A stretch of 46,071 nt of DNA, taken from the NCBI RefSeq assembly GCF_008806595.1, contig NZ_VZRB01000046.1:1-46071 (forward strand), read 5' to 3'. Positions 16,703-24,594 of the stretch are shown one piece after another. The notes beneath the pieces were generated by a model. It was given only the letters and a program-made list of their open reading frames with translations, made no database searches and was not told the origin of the DNA. Each line of letters starts with the position of its first letter. Within the stretch, counting starts at the first letter, position 1. Made by a program: the position numbers and the translations under genes. This DNA comes from Streptomyces luteolifulvus. GTDB lineage: Bacteria; Actinomycetota; Actinomycetes; Streptomycetales; Streptomycetaceae.

Positions 16703-16929
16703 CACACACCGCCTCCAGGGGAGGGGTACAGGTCGGCCGGCCGGGCGCGAGCCGCGTTCAGCCGATGGGACAGCACCTGTCCGACCGAGCGGCCGACGGC
16801 CCGCCCGAACGCCGGGTCCTCGTCGCGCATCCGGCGTACGGTGACGGCGTCGAAGTCGTAGTGCAGAAGCAGGTCACGGTGCTCGGGCGGCATCGCGTGG
16901 CCCAGGCGCAGGGCGATCGAGGGTGTCAT
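16702..16929 (-). CDS. Small unknown protein embedded between hydB and hydG
   Basis: This 75-residue protein is not one I recognise. The ATG (16929) overlaps the hydB stop by four bases (ATGA) and its stop touches the hydG start, so it is locked into the operon by translational coupling at both ends. The N-terminal 50 residues are charged and probably helical (PPEHRDLLLHYDFDAVTVRR, then RMRDEDPAFGRAVGRSV), while the C-terminus is Pro/Gly-rich. It has no cysteines, so it is not an iron-sulfur protein, and no membrane segment. A role as an assembly factor or extra structural subunit of the hydrogenase is inferred from position only. Confidence 0.75.
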   Translation of the reverse strand: MTPSIALRLGHAMPPEHRDLLLHYDFDAVTVRRMRDEDPAFGRAVGRSVGQVLSHRLNAARARPADLYPSPGGGV

Positions 16930-18065
16930 CGCTCCGCCTCCGTCCCCGCTTCGGCGCGCAGCGCGGCGACTTCCTCGGTGATGTCGATGCCGGCCGGGCA
17001 CCAGGCGATGCACCGCCCACAGCCGACGCATCCGGAGCTGCCGAACTGGTCGTGCCAGGTGGCGAGCTTGTGGGTGAGCCACTGCCGGTAGCGGGAGCGC
17101 CCCGAGTTGCGGACCGGGCCCTCGTGCAGATGGGAGAAGTCCAGATCGAAGCAGGAGTCCCAGCGCTGCCACCGTTCGGTGTGGTCACCGGTGAGGTCCG
17201 TGACCTCCTCGGTGGTGACGCAGAAGCAGGTCGGGCACACCATCGTGCAGTTTCCGCAGGTCAGACAGCGGGCGGCGACGTCGTCCCAGCGCTCCGCGTC
17301 CAGGCTCCCACCCAGCAGGGCACGCAGGTCGACGGCGGGCAGCTCCCGGCCCATGCGGTCGCGGGCGGCGTCCACGGCGCCGCGTGCCGTGGACTGCGTG
17401 GCGGGGTCGGCCGCGCGGTGCGGCACGAGGTCCAGCAGCCGGGCGCCCTCCTCGCTGCCGACGCGTACGAGGAACCGGTGCCCGTCCTCGTCGACCACCT
17501 CGGTCAGCGCCAGGTCGTACCCGGCGTCGGCGGCCGGCCCTCCGCCCGTGGACACACAGAAGCAGGTCTCGCCGGGCTCGGTGCACTCCGCCGCGATCAG
17601 CAGGGCGCGCCGCCTGCGCATGCCGTAGCCGGTGTCCTCATACCGTCCGCCGGTCAGCACACGGTCCTGGATCGCGATGGCCCGCAGGTCACAGGGCCGG
17701 ACCCCGAGGAAGGCGTACGACGGCGCCTCGGGCTCCTGCGGCGTGAAGGACAGCCCGCCCTCCGGTGTCCGGTCGGCGCTCCACAGCTGCTCCCGCGCCG
17801 GGTGCAGGAAGGACTTCCAGGACTGCGGACCCGCACTGTGGGCGAAGGCGGCGCCGTCCTCGCGGGGGACGAGGCGGTAGCGGCCTGCGGCCAGTTCGAC
17901 GCCCCAGCCGTACGGCAGCTGGGCCGCCGTGGTCAGTTCGGCCAGCACGATCGCGCCGTCGCGCACGGTCGGTCCGACGACCGTCCGCCCCTGCGACGCG
18001 AGCGCCGAGACCAGAGCGTCCAGACCGTCCCGGTCGAGTACGGCCGGGCCCACGGTGGCGGTCAT
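16926..18065 (-). CDS. hydB: Hydrogenase beta subunit, 4Fe-4S electron-transfer protein
   Basis: This 379-residue iron-sulfur protein is the first gene of the hydrogenase operon. Two ferredoxin-like clusters are visible: CLTCGNCTMVCPTCFC (about 265-280) and CVGCGRCIAWCP (about 345-356), with GVRPCDLRAI and a CFC motif earlier in the chain. This matches the HydB/AsrA-like beta subunit of sulfhydrogenases, which transfers electrons between the hydrogenase core and NAD(P) or an outside acceptor. The ATG (18065) follows GAGGAGG. Two DevR/OsdR-like palindromes lie 75-128 bases upstream, between this gene and hypC. Confidence 0.93.
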   Translation of the reverse strand: MTATVGPAVLDRDGLDALVSALASQGRTVVGPTVRDGAIVLAELTTAAQLPYGWGVELAAGRYRLVPREDGAAFAHSAGPQSWKSFLHPAREQLWSADRTPEGGLSFTPQEPEAPSYAFLGVRPCDLRAIAIQDRVLTGGRYEDTGYGMRRRRALLIAAECTEPGETCFCVSTGGGPAADAGYDLALTEVVDEDGHRFLVRVGSEEGARLLDLVPHRAADPATQSTARGAVDAARDRMGRELPAVDLRALLGGSLDAERWDDVAARCLTCGNCTMVCPTCFCVTTEEVTDLTGDHTERWQRWDSCFDLDFSHLHEGPVRNSGRSRYRQWLTHKLATWHDQFGSSGCVGCGRCIAWCPAGIDITEEVAALRAEAGTEAER

Positions 18066-18138
18066 TGCGGTCCTCCTCGCGGGGGTGACTGCACTTCCTC
18101 CACGGCCAGGTTCCGGCTCCGGGCGGTCCCCGCGACAG

Positions 18139-18152
18139 GGGCTGTCCGGCCC
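18139..18152. promoter_or_regulatory. DevR/OsdR-like palindrome, proximal hydrogenase site
   Basis: GGGCTGTCCGGCCC has arms matching at five of six positions around TC. It lies 74 bases upstream of the hydB ATG and 28 bases from the stronger site at 18180. Two adjacent sites in front of one operon is the arrangement usual for DevR targets. Confidence 0.5.
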
Positions 18153-18179
18153 TTCCTGCGGGGCCGGCCGGGTCACCCG

Positions 18180-18193
18180 GGGCCGAACGGCCC
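18180..18193. promoter_or_regulatory. Perfect DevR/OsdR-like palindrome, distal hydrogenase site
   Basis: GGGCCGAACGGCCC has perfectly complementary arms around AA, the best match in the window to the DevR box layout GGGACT-N2-AGTCCC. It lies 115 bases upstream of hydB, about 20 bases after the hypC stop. Confidence 0.58.
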
Positions 18194-18213
18194 GTCGGGC
18201 GATGCCGCGCCGC

Positions 18214-18471
18214 TCACGGCAGAGGTTCGCCCAGCTCGGTTTCGACCGCGTCCGCCATCGCCCTGAGGACGTCGAGCGTGCGCTGCGCCTCCGCCTCGTC
18301 GACCTCCGTGATCGCGAAGCCGACGTGCACGATGACATAGGTGCCCACCTGCGCGTCGGGCGTGCAGCTGAGACAGACCTCGCGCCGTACGCCGCCGAAG
18401 TCGACGGTGGCCATGCTCAGCCCGGCGTCGTCGTGGATCTCCAGGATGCGGCCGGGAATGCCCAGGCACAT
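18214..18471 (-). CDS. hypC: Hydrogenase maturation chaperone HypC
   Basis: HypC (85 residues) carries iron and shuttles the Fe(CN)2CO precursor from HypD to the large subunit. It opens with the invariant MCLGIPG, where Cys2 is the essential ligand, followed by VDFGGVRREVCLSC and VGTYVIVHVGFAITEVDE, all typical of the HypC/HybG family. The length is normal. It lies six bases after the hypF stop and is the last gene of the protease-hypF-hypC operon. The structural hydrogenase operon follows after 148 bases with its own regulatory sites. Confidence 0.96.
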   Translation of the reverse strand: MCLGIPGRILEIHDDAGLSMATVDFGGVRREVCLSCTPDAQVGTYVIVHVGFAITEVDEAEAQRTLDVLRAMADAVETELGEPLP

Positions 18472-18477
18472 GCGCGC

Positions 18478-20766
18478 TCACCTCTCCCCGGCCAGCCGTG
18501 CGGCCGCGATCGCCGCCTGGCCGTAACTGATCCCGCCGTCGCCCACCGGCACCTGACCGCCGGCCAGCACCCTGAGCCCCAGGGCCCGCAGCCGGCGCCG
18601 CACCTCGGTCAACAGCCGCTGGTTGACGAAGCAGCCGCCGCCCAGGCACACCGTGCGCGGTGCGCCGTCCGCGACGGCGCGTGCGACGAGGTCGGCGGTG
18701 ACGGTCGCGAGAGTCTGGTGGAAGGCCGCCGCCAGCTGGGACACGGGCTCCCCGTCCAGCCGTCGCCGGAGCAGGTCGGCCAGGGTGGCCGTGGAGTCGT
18801 ACACCCACATCCCCTGGGCGCGGACCACGCGATGGGCCAGCGGCACGGCGTGCTCGCCTCCCGCAGCCGCCTCCAGCAGCACGGCGGCCTCACCCTCGTA
18901 GCTCACCTCGTCGGCGAGACCGAGCAGGGAGGCGACCGCGTCGAAGAGCCGTCCGGCGCTGGACGCCCGCGGGCAGCGCACATCGCGCGCCACCATGGCG
19001 CGCACCGCGGCGACCTCGCCGGGATCCAGCCGGTCGGTGAAGGGGCTCGTCAGCCACGGGAACGGGCGCGGGGTGCCCAGCGCTTCGGCGCCGAGCAGGT
19101 GACCGAGGGCGGTGCGGGAGGGATGGCGTACCGCCGCGTCGCCGCCGGGCAGGGGCGCGGTGGCGAACCTGCCCACGCGGCGGTAGCCGCTCAGATCGGC
19201 GACGAGGATCTCGCCGCCCCACAACGTGCCGTCGTCTCCGAGGCCCAGGCCGTCGTAGGCGATCCCGAGGAACGGCCCTCGCACGCCGTGCTCGGCGGCG
19301 CAGGCGGCCACATGCGCGTGGTGGTGCTGTACGGGGATCCGGCGTGGCGACTGCGCCTTGGCCCACTCGGTGGAGAGATAGCCGGGGTGCAGGTCGTGCG
19401 CGATCGCCACCGGTTCGACGCCGGTGAGCCGCTTGAGGTCCTCGTACGACGTCCGGAACGCCTCGTACGTCGCCACGTCCGCCAGGTCGCCGGTGTGCGG
19501 CCCGAGGTGGGCCCGGCCGTCGGCGGCGAGCGTGAAGGTGTGCTTCAGCTGGGCTCCGGCCCCGGCGACCGGCTCGCGACCCTCGATCGGCAGCGGGGCA
19601 GGGGCCAGCCCGCGCGCCCGGCGGACGGTGATGGTGGTCCGGCCGGTGAGCTGCACCACGGAGTCGTCGTAGCGGGCTCGGATCGGCCGGTCGTGGGTGA
19701 GGAAGCCGTCGGCGACGCCGGCCAGGGTGCGGCGGGCCTCGGCGTCGTCGACGGCGATGGGCTCCGCGCTCAGGTTGCCGCTGGTCACCACGAGCGGGCG
19801 CGCCAGTTGGTCGAGGAGGAGATGGTGCAGGCCCGTGGTGGGCAGGAACAGGCCGACGCGTGCGAGACCGGGGTGCACCTCGGGCGCGAGCAACGGCGCG
19901 CCATGCCTGCGGCGGCCGGTGAGCAGCACCACGGGACGCGCAGGGGAGATCAGCGTGGCGTGTTCCGTGCCGCTGATCCGGGCCAGCTGAGCCGCGGTTT
20001 CCACGTCGCGCACCATCACCGCGAAGGGTTTTTTCGGGCGGCGCTTGCGGCGGCGCAGCTCCGCCACAGCGACGGAATCGCCCGCGTCGCACACCAGTTG
20101 ATAGCCGCCGAGTCCCTTCAGTGCGACGATCCCGCCCGCCTCGACCGTCTTGACCGCCGCCCGCAGGGCGTTCTCGCCGCGCCTCTCCTCCCAGGCCAGC
20201 CGCGGCCCGCAGGCAGGGCAGGCGACGGGCTCGGCGTGGAAGCGGCGGTCACCGGGATCGCCGTACTCGGCCGCGCAGTCCGCGCACAGCGGGAAGCGGC
20301 GCATGGTGGTGCGGATCCGGTCGTACGGCAGGTCCTCGATGATCGTGGCGCGGGGCCCGCAGTCGGTGCAGTTGATGAACGGGTAGCGGTGGCGCCGGTC
20401 CTTCGGGTCGTACAGCTCCGCCAGGCAGGCGGCGCAGATCGCGGCGTCGGGCGGGAGTTCCCGCGCCGCCCGGTCCGCGTGGGCGGGCGCGCTGGGCCGG
20501 ACGCGGAAGCCGCCGCGGTGGGCCGGTCGGCGCCTGCCGGGAGTGAGCCGGACCTGCCGTACGTCGGCCAGGACCGGGGCGTCGGTGCGCAGGCGTGCGG
20601 CGAACTCCTCGATGGCCGTCGGCGATCCGCAGACCTCGCCCTCCACATGCCCGTTGACGTTGGCCACCCAGCCGTCCAGGCCCAGCGCGCACGCAGTGCG
20701 GTACACGAAGGGGCGGAAACCGACACCCTGGACGACCCCGTGCACCTGGAAGCGCCGTACGGTCAT
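18478..20766 (-). CDS. hypF: Carbamoyltransferase HypF
   Basis: HypF (762 residues) uses carbamoyl phosphate and ATP to carbamoylate the HypE C-terminal cysteine, the source of the cyanide ligands. Domains in order: acylphosphatase (about 1-90, VQGVGFRPFVYR), paired zinc fingers (about 107-190, CAACLAELYD, NCTDCGPRATI, CADCAAEYGD, CPACGPRL), YrdC-like domain (about 200-380, ALKGLGGYQLVCDA, KRRPKKPFAVMV) and Kae1-like carbamoyltransferase domain (about 390-762, with HHHAHVAAC and CLGGGCFVNQRLL). The ATG (20766) overlaps the upstream protease stop by four bases. It is complete and in the cytoplasm. Confidence 0.97.
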   Translation of the reverse strand: MTVRRFQVHGVVQGVGFRPFVYRTACALGLDGWVANVNGHVEGEVCGSPTAIEEFAARLRTDAPVLADVRQVRLTPGRRRPAHRGGFRVRPSAPAHADRAARELPPDAAICAACLAELYDPKDRRHRYPFINCTDCGPRATIIEDLPYDRIRTTMRRFPLCADCAAEYGDPGDRRFHAEPVACPACGPRLAWEERRGENALRAAVKTVEAGGIVALKGLGGYQLVCDAGDSVAVAELRRRKRRPKKPFAVMVRDVETAAQLARISGTEHATLISPARPVVLLTGRRRHGAPLLAPEVHPGLARVGLFLPTTGLHHLLLDQLARPLVVTSGNLSAEPIAVDDAEARRTLAGVADGFLTHDRPIRARYDDSVVQLTGRTTITVRRARGLAPAPLPIEGREPVAGAGAQLKHTFTLAADGRAHLGPHTGDLADVATYEAFRTSYEDLKRLTGVEPVAIAHDLHPGYLSTEWAKAQSPRRIPVQHHHAHVAACAAEHGVRGPFLGIAYDGLGLGDDGTLWGGEILVADLSGYRRVGRFATAPLPGGDAAVRHPSRTALGHLLGAEALGTPRPFPWLTSPFTDRLDPGEVAAVRAMVARDVRCPRASSAGRLFDAVASLLGLADEVSYEGEAAVLLEAAAGGEHAVPLAHRVVRAQGMWVYDSTATLADLLRRRLDGEPVSQLAAAFHQTLATVTADLVARAVADGAPRTVCLGGGCFVNQRLLTEVRRRLRALGLRVLAGGQVPVGDGGISYGQAAIAAARLAGER

Positions 20767-21269
20767 GGGAGTTCCCCTGCCGTCGTCCCGCGGCGGCGTC
20801 GGAGCTCGTCCTCGACACGGACGGCGAGCGGTTCGACCACGGCCGCGACGGCGGGGGACAGGCCGGTGCCCAGCGAACTGTCGGCGCCCTCCACGGCATA
20901 GACCACGAGACGTGCCGGCAGACGGCCGAGGGCTCGCGCGAGTTCGACGGCCTCGCCGAGACCCAGTCCGTGCGAGCTGGTCGTAGCAGGCTGCGTCACG
21001 CTCCCGGCGTCGAGCTCCAGGCGGTGGATCCGGCCGGGGGTCCCGGGATGACTGTGGGCCGCGTCCACGACCACGGCGACGGCGGAGTCCTCCCACAGGG
21101 CGATCAGCCGCGCCGGTTCGCCGTCACAGGTGGCGAGCACGGTGCCGGGCGGAAGTGACCGGTCCGCGGCCCGCATCCGCAGCTGCGAGATCACCGCCCA
21201 GCCCACGCCGTCGTCACGCCGGAACTCGTTCCCGACGCCGATGACGACCGTCCGCGCGTGCGTCCTCAT
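20763..21269 (-). CDS. Hydrogenase maturation protease (HyaD/HycI/HoxW family)
   Basis: This 168-residue endopeptidase probably removes the C-terminal tail of HydA after nickel insertion. It opens with the family motif GVGNEFRRDDGVG; the acidic residue after GVGN and the aspartate of DAAHS are the nickel-sensing ligands in this family. The ATG at 21269 follows a GAGGG ribosome binding site and is the start of the protease-hypF-hypC operon. The 19-residue extension seen on HydA is a matching substrate. The upstream region contains a 19-bp palindrome and a DevR/OsdR-like site shared with the divergent stressosome-like operon. Confidence 0.92.
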   Translation of the reverse strand: MRTHARTVVIGVGNEFRRDDGVGWAVISQLRMRAADRSLPPGTVLATCDGEPARLIALWEDSAVAVVVDAAHSHPGTPGRIHRLELDAGSVTQPATTSSHGLGLGEAVELARALGRLPARLVVYAVEGADSSLGTGLSPAVAAVVEPLAVRVEDELRRRRGTTAGELP

Positions 21270-21280
21270 GCCCTCAGGAT

Positions 21281-21319
21281 GGTCGGGCCGGGCCCGACCC
21301 GACAGGGGCCGAACGTCCC
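21281..21319. promoter_or_regulatory. 19-bp palindrome and DevR/OsdR-like site in a divergent promoter
   Basis: GGTCGGGCCGGGCCCGACC (21281-21299) is perfectly symmetrical around one G. GGGCCGAACGTCCC (21306-21319) matches the island's 14-bp pattern with five of six paired arm positions. They lie 12-50 bases upstream of the protease ATG and more than 230 bases upstream of the RsbR-like gene. The first could overlap the protease promoter and act as a repressor or activator site. Confidence 0.48.
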
Positions 21320-21558
21320 ATGCCGGGGCCGGCCCGCCGTTGCGGGCCATGCCCTCGGCGGGGCGCTGCCGGTCCTGTCTTCGAAGCGGCTCCTCGTCCA
21401 GTCGCCCTGCGTCTGTTCCTGCTCTCCGGTCCGTGGCGAACGAACAGGGCTGATCGCTGGGTTTCAGGGCCAGGTAACATCGGGCGCCGGCAGATCAGGT
21501 GGGCGTCGGCGATCAGCGCGCCCGCGGTGGGGTTGCAAAACGCGAAGGGCGGGGGGCC

Positions 21559-22776
21559 ATGGCGCCACTGGTGGACGGACAAGATCCGCAGGCAAGGGTG
21601 CGCGACCTGGAGGCGATGCTGGACGCGCTCGGCGACCATGCCGTCATCAAGCTCGGCCCGGACGGCAAGGTGGTCCGCTGGAGCCGCACCGCCCAGGCGA
21701 TGACCGGCTATGCCGAAGCCGAGGTCGTGGGGCGGCCGTTGTCGCTGCTGCGTACCGAGGAGGACCGCGAGGCCGGGTTGCTGGAGCGGGAACTGGATGC
21801 GGTGCGGCAGGACGGTCGGCGGGAGTTCCAGGGCTGGCGGGTGCGCAAGACCGGGGAGCGGTTCCTGTCCCACATCAGCCTGACCCCGGTCACCGGCGAG
21901 GACGGCACCGTCACCGGCTTCGTCGAGGTCCTGCGGGACGCCACCGAGTCCGCGCGGGCCGAGTCGCTGTTCCACGGCCTGCTGGAGTCGGCACCGGACG
22001 CCATGGTGATCGTGGGCTCGGACGCGCGGATCGTCCTGGTCAACCGGCAGGCAGAGGCGCTGTTCGGCTTCGGGCGCGACGAGTTGGTCGGCCGGGAGAT
22101 CGAGGTACTCGTGCCGGGGCGCTTCCGCGACCGCCACGTGGGCCACCGCAATGGTTTCCTCGCCGACCCTCAGGTGCGGCCGATGGGAGCCGGGCTGGAG
22201 CTGTGGGGGCTGCGCCGCGACGGCACCGAGTTCCCCGTCGAGATCAGCCTCAGCCCGCTGGAGACCGCCGAGGGACGACTGGTCGCCGCCGCGATCCGGG
22301 ACGTCACCGAACGCCGGGAGACCGAGCAGCGGCTGCAACGCCAGCGCGATGAGATCCTGGAGCTGTCCACGCCGGTGATCCAGGTGTGGGACAAGATCCT
22401 GGTGCTGCCGATCATCGGCACCCTGGATACCCTGCGGGCCACCCGGCTGACCGAGGGCCTGCTGGAGAAGATCGCCCAGTCCCAGGCCGAGGTGGCCATC
22501 CTGGACATCAGCGGGGTGCCCACCATCGACACCCAGGTGGCCCAGCACCTGCTGAAGACGGTGCAGGCGGCCGCGCTGATGGGCACGGTGAGCATCATGA
22601 GCGGGGTGCGGCCGGAGACCGCCCAGTCGATGGTGCATCTGGGCATCGACATGGGCCGGCTGCGCTCCCGCAACACCCTTCAGGACGCGCTCCAGCTGGC
22701 CCTGGCGGTGCTGGCCGAGCGGGCCGGCACCGCCGCCGCGGCCACGCGTGCGCTGTCCGCCGGGGAGGGACGGTGA
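21559..22776 (+). CDS. RsbR-like stressosome sensor with two PAS domains and STAS domain
   Basis: This 405-residue cytoplasmic sensor has two PAS domains (about 12-130 and 140-270, with ALGDHAVIKLGPDGKVVRWS and LFGFGRDELVGREIEVLVPG), a short linker helix (about 270-290) and a C-terminal STAS domain (about 290-390). The STAS part keeps the RsbR signatures ILDISGVPTIDTQVAQHL (the Thr after Asp is the first phosphosite in RsbR proteins) and MSGVRPETAQSMVHLGID, where the second site is Ser instead of the usual Thr. RsbR and RsbS form the stressosome and hold RsbT until stress. PAS sensors suggest oxygen, redox or ligand input. The ATG at 21559 is the first credible start. It heads a five-gene coupled operon. 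Confidence 0.88.
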   Translation: MAPLVDGQDPQARVRDLEAMLDALGDHAVIKLGPDGKVVRWSRTAQAMTGYAEAEVVGRPLSLLRTEEDREAGLLERELDAVRQDGRREFQGWRVRKTGERFLSHISLTPVTGEDGTVTGFVEVLRDATESARAESLFHGLLESAPDAMVIVGSDARIVLVNRQAEALFGFGRDELVGREIEVLVPGRFRDRHVGHRNGFLADPQVRPMGAGLELWGLRRDGTEFPVEISLSPLETAEGRLVAAAIRDVTERRETEQRLQRQRDEILELSTPVIQVWDKILVLPIIGTLDTLRATRLTEGLLEKIAQSQAEVAILDISGVPTIDTQVAQHLLKTVQAAALMGTVSIMSGVRPETAQSMVHLGIDMGRLRSRNTLQDALQLALAVLAERAGTAAAATRALSAGEGR

Positions 22777-23159
22777 CCGAGGACGTCGTACCGGTCATGC
22801 GGATCGGTGACACGCTGCTGGTGGCGCTGCAGGGCGACCTGGACGACACCACGGTGATACGGATCGAGGACCAGCTGACCCGGGAGATCGCCCGAAGTGC
22901 CGCGACCGGCATGCTGATCGACGTCAGCCGGCTGAGCGTGGTCGACTCCTTCATCGCCCGTGTCCTGGCCCGGATCGTGGCGATGGTGAGGCTGCTGGGG
23001 GCGCAGGCGGCCGTGGTCGGCATCCAGCCTGCGGTGGCCATCACCCTGGTGGAACTCGGCGTGCCCATGGGACATTTGGACACCGCGCTCAACGCCGAGC
23101 AGGGTCTGGCGCTGCTGGAGCGGCTGCGCCGCGGCGACACCGGTACGGGCCGACCATGA
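22773..23159 (+). CDS. rsbS: RsbS-like STAS protein
   Basis: This 128-residue protein consists of one STAS domain. LIDVSRLSVVDSFIARVLARI places the serine phosphorylated by RsbT at the expected position (DS), and MVRLLGAQAAVVGIQPAVAI matches the following strand-helix. RsbS is the scaffold subunit of the stressosome that sequesters RsbT. The GTG start (22773) overlaps the RsbR-like stop (GTGA) and follows GGGGAGGGA. Its own stop overlaps the RsbT start. Confidence 0.9.
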   Translation: MTEDVVPVMRIGDTLLVALQGDLDDTTVIRIEDQLTREIARSAATGMLIDVSRLSVVDSFIARVLARIVAMVRLLGAQAAVVGIQPAVAITLVELGVPMGHLDTALNAEQGLALLERLRRGDTGTGRP

Positions 23160-23584
23160 CGGTGGAAGCTGTGACGGGCCGGGAGCCCGCGGTCTTCGAC
23201 ATCGTCGACGAGTCCGACCTGATCCGTGTCCGCAAGGTGCTGCGCACCGAGGCCGAGGCGACCGGACTCAACCTCGTCGACACGACGAAGCTGATCACGG
23301 CGGGCAGTGAACTGGCCCGCAACATCCTCAACTACGCCACCGGCCGCCGAGGCCGGGTCAGCATCGAGCAGGTGTCCCGCCAGGGCAGACGCGGGGTGCA
23401 GGCCACCTTCTGCGACGACGGGCCGGGGATCGACGACGTCGATCTGGCGATGACCGACGGCTTCAGCACCCGCGGCAGCATGGGTCTGGGTCTGCCGGGC
23501 GCGCGGCGCCTGGTGGACGACATGACCCTGACCTCCGCCGCCGGAAGGGGCACGACCGTGGTGATCGTGAAGTGGCAGCGGTGA
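23156..23584 (+). CDS. rsbT: RsbT-like serine/threonine kinase (anti-sigma regulatory factor)
   Basis: This 142-residue HATPase-family kinase has the N-box ELARNILNYA and G-boxes FCDDGPGIDD and GSMGLGLPGARRLVDD. In the RsbRST module RsbT phosphorylates RsbR and RsbS and, once released, switches on a downstream partner such as a PP2C phosphatase or a cyclase. Its ATG overlaps the rsbS stop (ATGA), and its stop overlaps the GTG of the ATPase-phosphatase gene. No sigma factor or RsbU gene follows; the phosphatase encoded next may be the target or the reset enzyme. Confidence 0.92.
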   Translation: MTVEAVTGREPAVFDIVDESDLIRVRKVLRTEAEATGLNLVDTTKLITAGSELARNILNYATGRRGRVSIEQVSRQGRRGVQATFCDDGPGIDDVDLAMTDGFSTRGSMGLGLPGARRLVDDMTLTSAAGRGTTVVIVKWQR

Positions 23585-24594
23585 GCGAGGCCGAACACCG
23601 TCTCTGCGCGGTCGGGGCCGAGGAGGACGTGGGCGCGCTGCGCCGCATGGTGGCCCGGATGGCGGCCGGGCAGCCCGGGCTGCGGCCCGGCGTGGCCGAA
23701 CTGGTGGCCACCGAACTGGGCACCAACCTCGTCCGGCACGCCGACAAGGGAGGTTATGTGCTGGCCCGCAGGGCCGGGGACGGGATCGAGCTGATCTCCG
23801 TCGACCGCGGGCCGGGGATGCCCGCCGGAGCGCTCGCTCGCGACGTCGACACGGCCACTCCTCCGGCGCGCGGGGGCGGGCTGAGCGCGGGCCTGAACGT
23901 CGTACGCCGGCACGCAGCGGAGTTCGACTCCTACTCGACGCGGCGGGGCACGGTCGTCTACGCCCGGCTCGGCACCGCGGACCCGCGCGTGGCCGGCCGA
24001 TGGCGGTACGGCGCTGTCAACGTCCCCTGCGGCGGCGACGGCGAGTCCGGGGACGCCTGGGCCGTCGCGCCGGACGGCCGGCTGGCCGCCGTGGTCGTCG
24101 ACGGACTCGGGCACGGTCCGGCCGCCGCCGTCGCGGCCCGCGCCGCGGTCACCGCGTTCGGACACGGCCCGGTCACCGACCTCGACACCTTGGTCAAGCG
24201 CGCCCACGAGGCGATGCGGTCCACCCGGGGCGGCGTGCTGGGCGCCTGCCTGATCGATCCCGGGCGCGGCGAACTCTCCTACGCGGCGGTCGGCAACATC
24301 ACCGGACGCGTCCTGACCGGTGGCCGCACCGTCCACCTGCTGGACCGCCCCGGCACCCTCGGCACCCACCTTCGCCTGCCCACCACCCGCCCCCAGCACT
24401 GCCCGTGGGAGCCCGGCACCACCCTGATCCTGGCCTCCGACGGGATCCGCTCCGGCTGGGAGCTCGAGGAGCACCCGCGCCTTTTGGAGCACCACCCGTC
24501 CGTCGTCGCAGCCGTCCTCCACCGTGACCACGGACGGTCCACCGACGATGCCACGGTGCTCGTGGTCCGCGGCACCCCGGAGGCGGCATCATGA
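23581..24594 (+). CDS. HATPase-PP2C fusion protein (RsbX-like/SpoIIE-type phosphatase)
   Basis: This 337-residue protein fuses an RsbT/RsbW-like ATPase domain (about 10-135, with ATELGTNLVRHADKGGY and SVDRGPGMP) to a PP2C-type SpoIIE phosphatase domain (about 145-335, with AVVVDGLGHGPAAAVAA, YAAVGNITGRV and LILASDGIRSGW). The metal-binding Asp of the DGLGHG motif and the SDG motif are present. RsbX removes phosphate from RsbR and RsbS to reset the stressosome, and the position after rsbT fits that job. The GTG at 23581 overlaps the rsbT stop and is favoured over a GTG three codons upstream. Confidence 0.87.
   Translation: MSEAEHRLCAVGAEEDVGALRRMVARMAAGQPGLRPGVAELVATELGTNLVRHADKGGYVLARRAGDGIELISVDRGPGMPAGALARDVDTATPPARGGGLSAGLNVVRRHAAEFDSYSTRRGTVVYARLGTADPRVAGRWRYGAVNVPCGGDGESGDAWAVAPDGRLAAVVVDGLGHGPAAAVAARAAVTAFGHGPVTDLDTLVKRAHEAMRSTRGGVLGACLIDPGRGELSYAAVGNITGRVLTGGRTVHLLDRPGTLGTHLRLPTTRPQHCPWEPGTTLILASDGIRSGWELEEHPRLLEHHPSVVAAVLHRDHGRSTDDATVLVVRGTPEAAS

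Noticed and set aside
17929..20901. 990-codon open frame on the plus strand
   Set aside because: It is antisense to hydB, hypC and hypF, all with full family motifs. Its translation has no recognisable domain.
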